Source of the DNA: Obelidium mucronatum
Taxonomy: Eukaryota; Chytridiomycota; Chytridiomycetes; Chytridiales; Chytriomycetaceae
Assembly: GCA_025765595.1 (NCBI GenBank)
Contig: JAIVFH010000037.1
Location: forward strand, 186,001 to 250,000
Direction: 5' to 3'
Length of the DNA: 64,000 nucleotides
Part shown: piece after piece, positions 32,621 to 45,800 of the stretch
Layout of the letters: the number at the start of each line of letters is the position of its first letter
How positions within the stretch are numbered: position 1 is the first letter of the stretch
Program-made: the position numbers and the translations under genes
The notes under the pieces: model-generated
Told to the model about the DNA's origin: nothing
Databases searched by the model: none
The model's input: only the letters and a program-made list of their open reading frames with translations

Positions 32621-35115
32621 ATGTCAGTGGCTGCAGGGCAGGAGCCCGATGCCTTCGACCTTGTCAGCGAAATCGTCAAGCTGAGAATTGCAGATGACTC
32701 GCTAACAATCAAGCAAGTTTATGCGGCTCTTATAGGGCAGGGGAGAGAGTATTCGGAAAGTACGTCACTGTATGTGGACCCAGATTTGTGGTCACTAAAA
32801 CAGAGAGTTTGCGTCATCCGAAAACAGCCAAAGTCAAAAAATCTTTTCGACTGGCATCGCGTGTTCTGAAACCAAGCGAGGATGTGGGCGTTCAAGAAAA
32901 ACAGAAGGAAGTTCAAAAGAAGTCAGCGGCAGACGGCATCACCAAACACACACGCACAGATGTCACTAGCATGTTTAAAGCCGCACTCAAGTTACTTGAT
33001 AACACGGACGAGTGTTTGAGCTTAGCAGCCCAATCGTTTTTGACGGAATCTCAACTTCCAAGTGCAAATCAGGTATCTATTAAAATTTAAACATGCAACC
33101 TATGTATCTTTACAAAGTCACATTATTTCCATGTCATTTGCTTGTGTCAGGACGATGTTGAAGTTATCAGGAATCTTGCGGATAAAGTCACAGACACCGA
33201 GGATTCCCCACCAAACACACTCGTGAACGGTTGGGTTGTTCTCGCAGGAATACATTTGTTTCATCAGGATTATCCCCAGGCCATCAGTGCACTCCATGAT
33301 GCCTTCAGGATTTTGAAAAGCATGCCCTTACCTCTCGATAAATTGAAATTGGCGGCAATTAGTTACTTAAAGAGCTCCGTATTTGCCGCTTGGGGCCATG
33401 ACGTGCGTCAGGTAATTGACGCTTTGGATCAGTCTCTTGAACTTGATCCCGCGTGTGCGAGATCTCGAGCCTCAAGGTGTATTCTACGTCATAGAATGAA
33501 CTTGGTGGATGAACTCCTTGATGATGTTCAAAGTCTGTTACATTATAACCCAGAAGGATCATTCCATCATGCCGAATCATTCTATCTCGCCGCACTGAAT
33601 TTGTTTGCGGAGAACATGATTGACGCGGGGAAATTTTGGCTTGACTTTGGCGACAGATTCTTGTTTCTGTATCCTACTGAAAAGACCGAGAGGAATAACG
33701 AAGCCCACAAGATGTACGCGAAAGTTTCGAAAAATGCCCCACCAAAGCAGTTTGACTTTCCATTGCGATCCCCAGATGTCAGCCAAATTGCACCAACTGG
33801 GGCGTTGGGTCAACTGGACGCTCTTGGAGATATGGTCTATCAAAAGATGTTGGAAGATTCCTTCATGTCTCGCCCAAAGACTAAAAAATCTATCAACATG
33901 AAGAAAAGTCTTGTAGACTCAAGTGAAATCTATCGGTCTGTTCCTTTGCTTCCTGAAGATGGTGATCAAAGCGGGTTAAAGGGAGAAGGGGCTCAAGTTT
34001 TACGAGAGGCGTGGGCAGAAGGAATGGATTTCGAACCAATTTATGGAATGCCGTTGTTGCACAAAAAGTGTTTTCTTGGGGACATCAAGTGGTTGAAGGA
34101 AAACCAAGAATGGCGAATGCTGGAATTCCGCGTATCTGGGATGAGATTCTCTCCCTTGATGTGTATTGTTCAAGGGGCTCGACAATTAACTCGTTTTGAG
34201 AGTTTCATGAATCATAAGGCGGCAGCTTCGTTTCTTTTAGAAAAGGGTGCTCAAATCAATGCTCGATGCGTGATTGGAAACACGGCTCTCTTTTATGCAA
34301 CTGGTTATGGATGTAACAAGCGAACTTTGGAGATTGCCAAAGTTTTGCTGGACGTGAGTGAGAAAGCATCCAACTAAAAATATTTCCCTAATATTTTTCA
34401 TTCATTACAGGGCGGTGCCGCAGTCAACATTCAAAACCGGTTTGGATGTACTGCGATTTTAGCCCCAATTATGGCTGGATCGCAAGAATCTGTTAAATTA
34501 TTGGCAGAGTATGGGTGTGATGCCAGAATACCAGATTATGAGCGCACTATTCCGTTGGGAATCGCTAAGAGCCGACCGACTATTTTTAAGATCATTTCTG
34601 ATGCTGTATCCTTGCGCACAGAAGCTTCGACTGAGAAAGCAAATTGTCTTCTTTGTGGCTTTTCAGGTAGTTCTCTGAAGTATTGTCCGAACTGTTTGGT
34701 TGCTGGATATTGTTCAGCTCCTTGCCAGCGGGCGGATTGGAAGAACCACAAGCGTTGTTGCAAGACGGACGACGTAATAGTTGTAACGCTTTCAGACCAG
34801 CTTTCAGCAGGAGTCTGTAAAATCCAACCGCTTGATCAGGCAAAGGCTGAGAAGTTAATGGAGGAGGGTGGGAAGTTGCGATCCATTCGTACTGTAAAAA
34901 TTCAAGCTGGGCGAAACATGGGACAACATCTGGTTTATGACAAAGAAAGATCCTTTATCAAAACCATTCTGCCTGAAGAAAAGAACCATGCCAGGATTGC
35001 AGCTTTGATTGAAGCCGAAGGGGTTTTGGGAGAAAAGGGTTATTTTCACGCTCAAGTTGATGGATCTTCTTTGAGATTGCTGGTTTCAAAGCTACTCCCT
35101 CCTTGCAATTGGTGA
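32621..35115 (+). CDS. Ankyrin-repeat and MYND zinc-finger protein
   Basis: Starts only 18 bp after the preceding stop. Exons 32621-32759, 32804-33072, 33151-34353 and 34411-35115 sum to 2316 nt (771 residues). The N-terminus holds a helical module (LTIKQVYAALIGQG...EYSEKSLRHPKTAKVKKSFRLAS). The middle (about 33160-33700) contains helix-turn-helix pairs compatible with TPR-like repeats (GIHLFHQDYPQAISALHDAF). Two to three ankyrin repeats (about residues 495-595) follow. A MYND finger at about 616-654 has Cys in the order CLLC...CPNC...CSAPC, then H and C. MYND domains bind proline-containing partner peptides. Overall this resembles ankyrin-MYND adaptor proteins; partner and substrate are unknown. 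Confidence 0.85.
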
Positions 35116-35205
35116 ATGGCGAATTTAAACTAGATGTTATTCCAAAGAATATTGTTTAAGACTCTCTGTTATTCTTTATTTTTGACCAATCGTTTTCCTC
35201 CACCA

Positions 35206-36481
35206 ATGAGCAGATCAGCCGCAGTCAAGCGACTCATGAAAGAGTACATGGATCTAGAACAAGATCCTTCACCAGACTTTATCGCGTATCCAATCAATGA
35301 CGAGAATGTGTTTGAGTGGTGAGGGCCTCTTGCGAGGCAGCCACTCTTGAGGGCTAACATCTGCAAATTCAGGCACTTTACACTCCGAGGACCAGATGAG
35401 GGCGGGTTTTCTGGTGGCAAATATCATGGCCGTATTGTCTTTCCTACAGATTATCCATTCAAAGTATGCTTGATTCAAGACGCATTATATGTTGGGTTCT
35501 AAAGCCTAACCCACACAAAAACGTAGCCTCCTGATATGTACTTTCTGACTCCAAATGGGCGCTTTGAACTCAATAAGAAGATTTGCTTGTCCATAACGGG
35601 ATTCCATGCAGAAACTTGGAGACCAGCATGGTTGGTTGCAGTCCTATACTGTCCTACCCTGTTCTCTGTTTAAAATGCTATTTGTACCGAATTAAAACAG
35701 GGGAATTCGATCTGCTCTCACTGCTCTGATTTCCTTCTTTCCAACTGAGGGAAATGGCGCAATCGGGGCGTTGGATTACACTGCGGAAGAACGAGCTATT
35801 ATTGCAAAAAAGAGTCTGGATTGGTCCTGCACTGGTTTGGCAAAATATTGGGAATTCTTGGGAATTTGATTGTTAATCGTGGTGGGTTTAGGTGTCTGTG
35901 AACGTTGCGAAGGCGTCAAAATGCGCGATTTATTGACGGACGAACTATTAAATAAGGAGCGCAAAAAGGTTGAGGGAGCGGATGAGATTTCATTTTCAGT
36001 CAAGGCCGTTGGTTCCACTGAGTCTATTGCAACTCCTGCGGCAGAGACGAAAGACAGCACCTCTGCTGCTGCCCATGATGGAGGAAATGGTAGGATCTTT
36101 CGATCTTCATTATTCGGTGCCGTCTGAGTTTTTGTTTTTGTTTTAGAACCAGCCAAAGTTCCAGGAGGCAGTGTTCCAACAACTCCAGCTGCCACTCCTT
36201 CCACAATAAACATTCCTTCAGTAGAAACATCAACATCGACGCAAAATCCAGAGTCGACCAGTGGCTTACGCCAACGTAACACAGTTTCCGCAGAATCTCC
36301 CGCAGGCGGGATTCCTCCGACGACACCAGGGGTACCACAGGCCCCCGTGAATGTAATCCAAGTAGATCCAGCTGTGGAAGCATATTACAAACGTCGTCGA
36401 CAGATTGACACGGCAATTCTCTGTCTTTCTGGTCTGGCACTTTACATAGTCATTCGCAGAATAGGGCTCTCTTTTGCATGA
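35206..36481 (+). CDS. UBC6: Tail-anchored ubiquitin-conjugating enzyme, Ubc6/UBE2J
   Basis: ER-membrane E2 for ER-associated degradation. Exons 35206-35318, 35373-35463, 35527-35630, 35701-35834, 35892-36089 and 36147-36481 total 975 nt, 324 residues. The UBC fold starts at once (RLMKEYMDLEQDPSPDFIAYP). The catalytic Cys is in KKICLSITGFHAETWRPAW, without the HPN motif, as is typical of the Ubc6/J class. A Ser/Thr/Pro-rich linker follows, and the last about 20 residues (TAILCLSGLALYIVIRRIG) form the C-terminal membrane anchor. Next to PRE1 and RAD6, it forms a small group of ubiquitin-proteasome genes, although shared regulation is not shown. Confidence 0.93.
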
Positions 36482-36530
36482 AGAAAATAAAGATAAACAT
36501 ATCCAACGATTTATTTATTCTAATTTTAAT

Positions 36531-36532
36531 AT

Positions 36533-36563
<31 letters not shown>

Positions 36564-36567
36564 TTTT
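36531..36567. repeat. ATTT tetranucleotide microsatellite
   Basis: About nine uninterrupted ATTT units between the UBC6 stop and the PRE1 start, within the short PRE1 upstream region. Confidence 0.9.
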
Positions 36568-36587
36568 CTTACTTTGAAACGCGCAAG

Positions 36588-37387
36588 ATGGTATTCAAGC
36601 AGCACCTCAGCGCAAACCAACCACTTAACACTTAATCCGCTTTTTTAAAAAGGAAGTTCTTCTTGGAATCACTGGAAAGGACTTTGTCCTGACTGCTTCG
36701 GATGCCACAGTGGCCAGAGGAATTGTTGTTCAGAAGAGAGGCGAGGACAAGAGCCGTGCCCTCAACAAACACAATATTATGTTGTTTACTGGAGAAGCTG
36801 GAGACACGACTCAATTTGCTGAATACATCCAGTGCAACACACAGGTTTGTTGGATAATGCACCAACTATTAAAATCCAAGCTAACACGATACACCACTAT
36901 GCCATTCAACATATAGCTCTATCGCATGCGAAATGGAATGGACTTAAGTACGAAGGCTGTGGCGTCGTACGTCCGTAAAGAACTGGCAACATCCCTCAGA
37001 TCAAGAGTACGCGGCTTTTTAAAATTCAAAATACGCCTCCATCCATCAAACAAACGCCTGGACTCAAAAGTAATTTTATTCATTTAGAATCCATACACTG
37101 TCAACCTTCTTATTGGAGGAGTCAACCCAAAAACCGGAGACCCTGAGTTGTACTGGCTCGACTACCTCTCCTCAAGCGTTAAGCTGGACTACGCGGCCCA
37201 CGGATACGCGAGTTACTTTTGCATGAGTACAATGGATCGATACTGGAAGGCGGGGTTGAGTTTGGAGGAAGCCATCAACTTGCTCAAGAAATGTTTGGAG
37301 GAATTGAAGGTTCGGTTCATTGGAAACTTGCCCAAATTTGTCGTCAAAGTTACAGACAAGGATGGAATCCGGGAGATTGAGATTTGA
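36588..37387 (+). CDS. PRE1: 20S proteasome subunit beta-4 (Pre1/PSMB2)
   Basis: Non-catalytic beta subunit of the 20S core. Exons 36588-36590 (ATG only), 36653-36844, 36917-37006 and 37088-37387 total 585 nt, 194 residues, close to the usual 198-201. Family landmarks: EVLLGITGKDFVLTASD, GEAGDTTQFAEYIQ, LYRMRNG, AAHGYASYF, and CLEELKVRFIGNLPKF near the end. As expected for beta-4 there is no catalytic N-terminal Thr propeptide. The first intron (36591-36652) begins directly after ATG, so the start codon is its own exon. Without it the conserved M-E-x-L-x-GI N-terminus would not be produced, which supports the model. Confidence 0.93.
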
Positions 37388-37595
37388 GTGTTCCCATCCC
37401 ACTGTTGTATTCCTTTTTGTAGGAGATCGTGAGTTTCGTAATATATCGCTTTGTTTTGCTATAAGATGAATCTATCTCTGTGTATGAATGATACAAGAAC
37501 AATCAAAGAGAATTTCGTTTTAATAATGCTTTGAACCACACCAACTCATGCGCGCCTGCAACTTCAATCTGCTCCTTCATTGACTGTGCTAATAT

Positions 37596-38369
37596 TTACT
37601 CTGCCCAAGATTCTTCCACCGTTTCTCTAACTCGCCGGTTGTACGCTTTGCGATCCTCCTGAATATCATCATTCATGTCAGAAGGAATACTGCTTCTTAC
37701 AAAACCATACCGTAAATAATCTAGCAGCTTCCGTATTCGCAGGGCTGTTTGGATTCGGGTCATGTAGCAATGATTGGATAGAGGTCAAAATAGCAGCTGT
37801 ATCATATGTAGGCGACCTTGAAAAAACATAGCCATGAACACACAGCACATGGAAATAAAAAAAAGAAGAGCAAAACCATCGATTCTGCAGAATATCCAAA
37901 CACAAGTCTCCATTCGCATAGACATTCGGATGAAACATTTTCGAGACAAAGCGAACGTGGGGTGGTTTGGTTGGGTATGATTCATCGAAAGTGAGAATGA
38001 GCTTGAAGGTTCCGTCTTCAAATGGAGTTTCTTCGGGGCCAAAGATGACAGCGTTCCAGATAAGACTAGTTTAAAGAACAGCATATGATATCATGATTTA
38101 TCGTAAGGAGCAATCGAGGACAGTCCGAAATTGCAAGAGAAGGTAGTTGAATGTTAATCATGCATGGGTGATATACTTGAGCTAGTTCTTACACATTGTC
38201 TGGGCATGGGGCGCCTGAGACACCTTCAGGTGGATCTGTGCTGAGTTTCTTGAAGTCTCTCATTAATCTGCGCTTTGCTGTTGTGCTAAGATAAAACATA
38301 ACAGAGACAATCAGTTCACGTTCTAAGCATCTGGAGCAAACGTAATTGGGGGGAGCCATCTCACCTCAT
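37596..38369 (-). CDS. RAD6: Ubiquitin-conjugating enzyme E2, Rad6/UBE2A-B
   Basis: E2 for PCNA and histone H2B ubiquitination. Exons 38365-38369 (only ATGAG), 38193-38285, 37877-38065, 37711-37816 and 37596-37658 total 456 nt, 151 residues. [49 protein letters not shown] and the active-site stretch [21 protein letters not shown] (HPN plus catalytic Cys) are clear. The C-terminus ends ESWAE without the acidic tail of budding-yeast Rad6, like the metazoan and most fungal proteins. The first exon carries one full codon plus two bases. Confidence 0.94.
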
Positions 38370-38498
38370 CTTGGGGATTTGTGACGAAATTTCAAAAACT
38401 GTTTCATCCAATCCCGTACTAAATGCATTCAACGCGTAATAAACAGAAAAAGATAATCAAAAATACGTTTTTATTCTGCCTATATTCCTGCGTATGCC

Positions 38499-39107
38499 TC
38501 ACGTTTCTTTGTCTAACCACGCCTTGTATTCACTCCAAGACACCCGATGCTTCAATGACTGGTACCTTGTCACTTTCACACCCTGCCGAATGTCCTCAGT
38601 AATCCTCCCTCGAAACCCGCCTTTCTTCAACAAACTGTCCAAGGCCTCTCTTTGAGTCCACCCCTGCTCCGCAGCAACCTCGGGCAAGTACGTCGCAGTT
38701 CGTGCAGAGGCTTCGCCCTCACACTGAAACTCTATCCAGATGCCGTGGAGTCCGATGGTCCAGTCCAAATAGCCGCCAGGAGCTGCTTCAAAGTTGACAA
38801 GCAACGATACGCCAACTTCCAAACTGGACAATTCAGGCAATGAAATCGGAGAGAAGCGGTGGTCTTTGAATGCGCTTTGGATGGAATAAGTCTGCAGAGT
38901 GCTGAGGAGCGGCTTCTGTGGGGAGAATGTTCCAATACAGCCTCTCAGGTTTGAGTTCTTTTTCCATGTGACAAAGAGCGGATACGCTGGATAAGGAGCA
39001 AGAGCTTGAGACAGCAATGCTGCTTTCGAAGGGTTGACGTTGGTCAGGTGCGAGTCGATCGTTGCGAAACAGAAAAGGCAAGCCGCTTCAATGTTGATAG
39101 TGTCCAT
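38499..39107 (-). CDS. AMMECR1 family protein
   Basis: Intronless, 202 residues, the normal size. The family signature RGCIGTF is present in the form NLRGCIGTFSPQKPLL. SIQSAFKDHRFSPIS, LEVGVSLLVNFE, GLHGIWIEF and TYLPEVAAEQGWTQREALDSLLKKGGF follow, all typical of the AMMECR1 fold found in archaea and eukaryotes. The biochemical role of the family is not firmly established. Separated by 129 bp from the RAD6 start on the same strand. Start at 39107 is the first ATG and gives the expected N-terminus. Confidence 0.92.
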   Translation of the reverse strand: MDTINIEAACLFCFATIDSHLTNVNPSKAALLSQALAPYPAYPLFVTWKKNSNLRGCIGTFSPQKPLLSTLQTYSIQSAFKDHRFSPISLPELSSLEVGVSLLVNFEAAPGGYLDWTIGLHGIWIEFQCEGEASARTATYLPEVAAEQGWTQREALDSLLKKGGFRGRITEDIRQGVKVTRYQSLKHRVSWSEYKAWLDKET

Positions 39108-39865
39108 TTCTCAACGAATCATCATTTGTTGTAGGAGGGGGTAGCACAGCACAAAAAGGTTCCCTGTTTTTCCCGCCTGCCTGCCCTGACAAATTTGTTG
39201 GGTGCACCTGAAATTGTATAGGCGCCACATTATATTATTGTGAATCCGGTCGGCCCTGCCTGCTATACTGAAAGAGGTTCACCCTCATCTATAATATTGC
39301 CTGCCTGCCCGTGTGGCTTCTGCAAAAAGGTGCTCCCTCGTGGGATTCGAACCAGGGTCTCCTTAGCTATAATTATGGGTACAAATTCTATTGCACTGTT
39401 AAATTATGAGAATTTAGTGAATTTGTTTTACAGCTACTCCTACTTCGAGCTTATTTGATTTAATGAGTCATAGTCTCAGGTTTGTTTGTACAGTACAGTT
39501 TTCAAATGTGCACTAACATATCGGCTGATTCTCCCAGGAATATGTTCACCCATGTCCTGCCGACCAATGTTTCATCCCAGAATAAGTTCACCCTTGTCCT
39601 GCCTGCCGGCCTGAAATAGTCTTAAAAGGTGCACAGTAAAACTCTATTGCCTTCCTGCCCTCTAGACCTGGTGTCGAAAGGTGCAGACTCGTTCCTTTTT
39701 TATTGTAGTACTACCCCCTCCTTTTGTTGTTACTCTTTCATAAACGCGAAGAAGGCGAAGAAATGATTCAAAGGCCAGGGGCTAATAATTAAATCTTGAA
39801 CCGCATCAATGAAACACCCATCTCGTTTATTAATCAGACACACCCATTCGTTCTTCCAACATTAC
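39108..39865. other. 758-bp intergenic region with degenerate repeats
   Basis: No protein gene. Contains loosely repeated motifs such as GTTCACCC(A/T)TGTCCTGCC (near 39547 and 39590; a weaker match near 39278) and CCTGCCTGCC (near 39175 and 39298). It also includes a tRNA-like segment (separate entry). It looks like remnants of a small dispersed repeat. Confidence 0.5.
39325..39400 (-). other. tRNA-like segment with pol III B box (pseudo-tRNA or SINE head)
   Basis: On the minus strand GGTTCGAATCC, a perfect B-box consensus, is preceded by an AGTGCAATAG segment resembling a degraded A box/D arm and followed by CACGAGGGAGCACC. No 5' acceptor strand pairs with the 3' end and the T stem is imperfect, so this is not a functional tRNA. 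Confidence 0.3.
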
Positions 39866-42800
39866 TCACGCAACAAGGGCAATTCCTTGCTGAACCACAA
39901 CTTGTGCAAGATTTCCGTTTTTGATCATCATCTCTGCCGCAAACAACACAACCGTGCGGTCACTGTTGAGATACACTGGAATAGACAATTGAACTGGACT
40001 GTTTTGTTGGGATCCGCGTCCAGGACTCATAATTGCTTTAGGTACACTCTTCGCTCCTTTCTGCCAAATAAGTGAAACACGGTCGAGCTTTGTTGCAATT
40101 TCAGTGGAAGGCCCAAGACCGCTACTTGGATTGAATTCGCCGCCTTCAATGCGAAGACCTTTGGATTCACATCTTTAGCACAAAGAGACTTATAGCTTTG
40201 AATAACTTCTTACCAGTCAGTGGGAATCCAGAAGATTCTTCACCAATCACCACCAACAGCTTCAGTTCTTCCAACGACCATTTTTCTTTTTGAGCAACAT
40301 CTTGCATTGTGGCTGTCACAAATGCTTCTGGAGCAAAAAGCCCACCCAACCAAATTGGAGTTTGTCGAAACTGTGAAGAATCAGTGTTCGAAATCTCAAC
40401 CAGCTGAGACAAGCGGTTTGAAAGATCCTGAATCCACGCATCCAAAGACATGGAGGATGCTGTCTTGTGTTTCTTCCAATGTGGGGGGATGATGCCTGCA
40501 AGACACAATTCATTAGAAATCAAGGAGTCGCCTTTTTCTTTCAGGTACCTTTCAGAATCGATTCGATTAATGCCCTTAAATGGTTTGTTTGCTTTACTTT
40601 GCCTTCAGTCAATTCGTGGAGACTCAGAAGGTCCTCGCGAACAATTTTCAACAACTCCACGCCTGTTTGGTTTTCTCTTTGAAAGTATCTAAAGATAGGA
40701 TCTTTGATTTGAGAGTCGCCTTTCAACCCGATCGGAATCTCCTGGAAAAAATCATATTTTAATGAAGATGAGGTGACGATCAAACCATACCTTTGGCAAA
40801 ATCGACAACCAGTCTTGGACGTGTTTTTGAACAGTCCGCATCCACGTCGGCGTTCCATAAGATTGGGCCACTGTGTCCAACAGCACGTCATCGTCTTCAG
40901 AAGAGAGATTAACCTTACGTAACTTTCGAAGCATTTCGGTTCCTAAAGACGACGAGTTGAGCAAAGAATACTCCTGAACAGAAAAAAAATTTAACATACC
41001 TTTAATCGTCAATAGCACTTTTTCGGCATTAGCTGGAAGACCCAGCCAGGTCGGTGGCTGTTGTTCGGGTAAACGACCCACCCAATCCAAAATCTTGTCC
41101 ATTTTCGTTTCATCGGGGATCAAAAGGGCAGAACCTTTCCCACCTTCACTTCCTACTGCACTCGCGCTTACAAGGGCGAATTTCACATCGTAGCATGCTG
41201 GCCGGAACAGCGCGTTGACAAAGGAATCCAACAGCACTTGATCACTATATAAAATAAAATGAGTAACATAGAAATAGCGATACAGAGAAATAAACTCAAC
41301 TGCTCATTGTCAATCTTTCCACCATAAATGGTTTCTTTAATCAGCGTCTTGATAGCAGGCCACGGAATTTTCTCAGGTGCAATATTCGCACGACCTGATC
41401 CAACATCGTCGATCCAGTTATCAATAATTACTAAACACATTTCGTAATCTGAATCATTGAACTCGTAGGCCTTGGTCCAACCGAGTGGCGCGTATCGCAG
41501 GCGTTCTTGAACAATGGCGTGTAACCACGCAATCAAAAAGTACAAGCGAGAACGCTCAGCAGGCCCTTTTGACAACCGGGCCTTCGAAATACCGGACAGA
41601 GATTCTTGTAAATTGGCTTTAATACCAGGCTGCAGTGGGGTGGCCAAAAGTGTTAGTCGATAAGAATTGCAATATGGCACAGCCCAAAACACTCACAGGA
41701 GGCTCAAACATGAGAGTTCTTGAGAGTCTCAAAAGATTCACAGGAACGACTGGATTAGTTTCAGTCGTAAAAAACAGTCGGAAGGACTTGTTTGCTTTGA
41801 GAGAGTGCAGTCTCTTTTCGAGTTGACCTAACCAGGAGGGTGCCAAGTGCACATTCTTCAACAAAACCCAGCTTCCATCCCGGACGGCTGTTAGGATTGC
41901 CGTTTCTGCAAGCTGGAATCCTTCTTGCGATCCCATTGCCACAGATGTCAACTTAACGCCTTCGTCTCGAGCAAAATGTTCCACCCGATTACTGGCGTCA
42001 TAGCCTGGAACTGAACAAAAGGCAACCGGAGTATTAAAAGTGCATTCTTCAATGACGATTGAGTGTAAGTTCAGATCTGAGTGTAAGGATTCCCCGAAGG
42101 TGGCCTCCAAAAGAATATTGGAGGCAAGAATAAGTCGATCAGGACGGAAGAGCTTCACAACAATTAATTTCCTCAAGGCATTTATAACAGGCGCTAATTT
42201 TTAAAGGAAATAAATACAGGCGAATTCCAAGATTTGATCACTTACATTGAATGGAGTCCACCCAGCACATTGGAATAGAGTCTTCTGGAGCTTTGTCTGT
42301 TAAAAACCGTTGCCACTCGGAAGCATTCGTCGACATATGATTCAACACATCCTTAAAGACACGCAATGAAGATAAACTTAGGGCCTTTTGCGCTCCTTCT
42401 GCTCCCAAGAGTGACACCACAAGTTGTGGCAACGACCCTATAGATTTCACACTCCTTTCACCTCCAGATAGGAAAAAGTCATATTCGTCCAGGCCAAATT
42501 GGTCCAAAGTATTGTGCACCTTGATTTGACAAAGTAAAACACTGAAAATCACTTGGTCGTCATGTAGCAAAGACTTTGTCGCACGAGAGTGAGTCACAGT
42601 AAACAAATCCTTGGTTATGATACCCATTCTTTGACTGTAGTCAGTGATTCCTTGCAATGTTGGATTTTTGTGGAGGACGAATTGGAAGATCTGATTGAAA
42701 AATTCCAAGGAAAACTGGTAGAAGTAATGAAGCTGACTCAATTGCTCAAGGCAAAAGAAAATTGAGCTGCAAGCTTGTGCAAGTGGCGTATAGGCTGCTG

Positions 42801-45800
42801 TAACCTCTTCGACTTCTTGCAAAATAACATCAGTATCTTCCACTTTTTTGGTGATGTCCAAAGCTTCCTGTTTCAGAGTTTCCAAAGTCTCCATAATATT
42901 GTCATCGTCCAGAATGTTCCCGCGAGATTCGTTCAGAGCCTGCAGCAAGAGCTTTTCCAAATGACGCAGACGCAACTGAAACTCTCCCTTCGCCTTCACA
43001 AGATCACTTCGCTTACGATCAGTGTCTGGTCTTTCGGCCCGTAACACTTGATACAGGCACTGGCTCTGGAGGGAACCCCGAGTCACAGTGAAGTTCACAA
43101 AAGTCACACGCGAACAAATGTCGGGCCCAAAGTTCGCCGTTGGATCCCGAGTCGACAAAAATAATCTGAATGAAGGACTGAAATCAATTTCTTGGCCACC
43201 TAGTCTTATCAAAACGCGTCCGCCGGTACGTCGGAACTCCTTGTTCAGAACGGCATTCAATATCGGGTCAAGACTTTCTACATCCTGAACCAAAAGAACG
43301 TTTCCGAAACGAAGAGCACTTTCCAGCACTTTGAGAAACGAGTCATCCAAAAAGGAGGTCACTGTCAGCTTTCTTTCCTTGTACGAATTTTTCAAAAACG
43401 CAATCGCTTGTCCAGCGGGATCAATGATGAGAGGATAGCGATTGAATCGCTGCAGCATAATGGCTGGTTGGATTGTTAGTGATACATATACAGTGGGTAA
43501 ATATTGTTACCATTTTCGGTACAAAGTTCGTCTGTTGGCAACAACCGTTCCTGCCAAACTGCTCGCTCGTCCGCATTCGACAAATACTCAGAAATTGATA
43601 ACGTGCTCTTAACGCGAATTCCTGAATTTACTAGGTGGGCGGTCCACTTTTTCAGCAGAACTTCACGGTATTGCTGGTCAAAGTACCCAGCATATGCCAG
43701 AAAAGCAGACGAGAGCAAAACATCACCAATTATGGTGCTCATTTCAAGATCAAAGGACTGACTAGATTCACTCCAACGGTCGTTTTCAGAAGACAGATTT
43801 TCAAGCAACGCCACACTTCGATCCACACGGAACTTAACCTTTTCCATTTCGCTTTTAAGCGCCTGTGTTTCGCTGATCAAGATCGCATATTCTTCTTTGA
43901 ATAAAGTAATATTGCTTTCGAGCTCGATAATAGATGCTTCGGTTTCGGCAGCTTTGACTTTACTTTTGGCTGAACTGGATTCGAGTTCCTGAACTTCTGC
44001 ACGCAATGGGCCAACACTGTCTAAAATACTCGAGTAATTGACTTGAGCGATTACCCATTTAACAAGAGGGCCACACGCTTTGGATGCGTGATTCACGGTT
44101 TCAAAGTTGAAGTTGGGATTGCTGATATACGACTTGGTGATTTCATCTCGAATCCGTTTGGTGAGTTTGTCCGTGTTGAAATTAACAATGCTGGCGATGA
44201 AATCATCCTTTCGAATGACCGCTTGGACAGCCTTCCAAGAGTCAATCTTATGTCCTAGCAGGATGCAAACGGACTCCATGGCGAGCTTCACTGTTTCCGG
44301 TGGATTACCCATTGATCGAACTTCAGTCAATTGTTGCTTCTTGATGCTGGACACAGATTGCTGCGCTTCCAAAACCATGGGTTCACAGTTTGCCAAGTCA
44401 TGTTTCACAATGGCACTTCTTTCTTCAATCAGAATAGACTGCTTTGCAATCTCTTCTTGCATCTTCAAGGCGATCGCCTTCTGATGCTCAGCTTCCTGCT
44501 GGTCCGTCACCATCTTCTTGAGTTTTTCGTTTGCCAAAGCGGTCTTTTCTTCAAGTTCGGTTTTCTTGATGGCAAGACTTCGTCGTAACTCTTCAACTTT
44601 TACTACCGTATCCTTCATTTTATCAAGACCGACGTTGATATGCTTCTGTTGCTCCTCCAAATCACTGCGCTTTTCATTGTAAAGCTTCACGTAGTGGTTT
44701 ATAAAGTCCAAGTAATGGCGTGGTGTGACATGATTAAATCTTCCCTGGCTGCGTCCCAACTTGGCGTTCAACTCGTATAGAGATTTATGCACGAATACGA
44801 ACGAGTTTAGCACGGCGCTTCGGTAGGTAATGGGTAAAGGTATGTCTTGATAAGAAGCAGGGAAACTGGACGGCGGTACATAGTTGCCATCATCAAGGTC
44901 TAACGTATCAGTGAATTCCTTTCCGACTTGATAGAATGCCTGATCCGACCAATCACCAAACCAATCCAAGACACAGCGATTGAAAAGCGCAGGTGAGGTG
45001 GCGGCGCGAGACGACAGGCCACCTTCTGGTGGATTCATTGTGAAGACAATGTGTAAATTCTTCATGACTAAATGAATTATAGTTTCGCAAGTGAGAACGA
45101 GACATTCAGAGTGAATACACTAACCTTGCACAGTAAACCACTTGTACAACTCGTCTGGAGAATCAATTGACACTCCTTCGCGAAGAGCACCTTCCCTACA
45201 AGCGACCATCAATGCTGAGTGTTCATCTCCTTCAAATAGACCAGGTACTTCTGCATTGGCCAGTAGCGTATTCATCCTCTCCAAGAAGCCTGAATCTAAA
45301 ACGTTGCTTTCATCCATAATAAAGCATATTTTCTCCCCTTTACAGCCAGCTCGTCGAAGTACAACGCGAAGATCTTCATCAAAGTCTTCGGCTGTGTACT
45401 TATTGTGCACTTTGATCTGAAAAACGGAGAGACCATTCATCCAAGCAACAAATCGTGACAACGTGGTCTGAAGATGAAACCAAAATCAACCGCAACCCTT
45501 TGAGAGCATGAAAACATACCTTTCCGGAACCGCTGACACCAATGAGAAGTAAGTGTCCCTGCATTTGCTTGAAAACACGATCAATTCGAAGCGCATGTTC
45601 CAAAACGTCGTTGAACAGAACCAATGGAACATCTAGCTCTTCTTCATAAAACACTTTCAATCGGGCCTTTACGAAATCACGCAATGAGTCCCGTTGAACG
45701 GATTGGTAACTCTTGGAGATCCAATTTGAGAACAGAATTGGCCGCTCAAGGATTTTTGAAATATCCAAGTTCGGAAAATGCTTTCCTGCCACAATGTCGA

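Noticed and set aside
39325..39400. Functional tRNA gene
   Set aside because: No complementary 5' acceptor strand, imperfect T stem, and no proper anticodon loop with T33.
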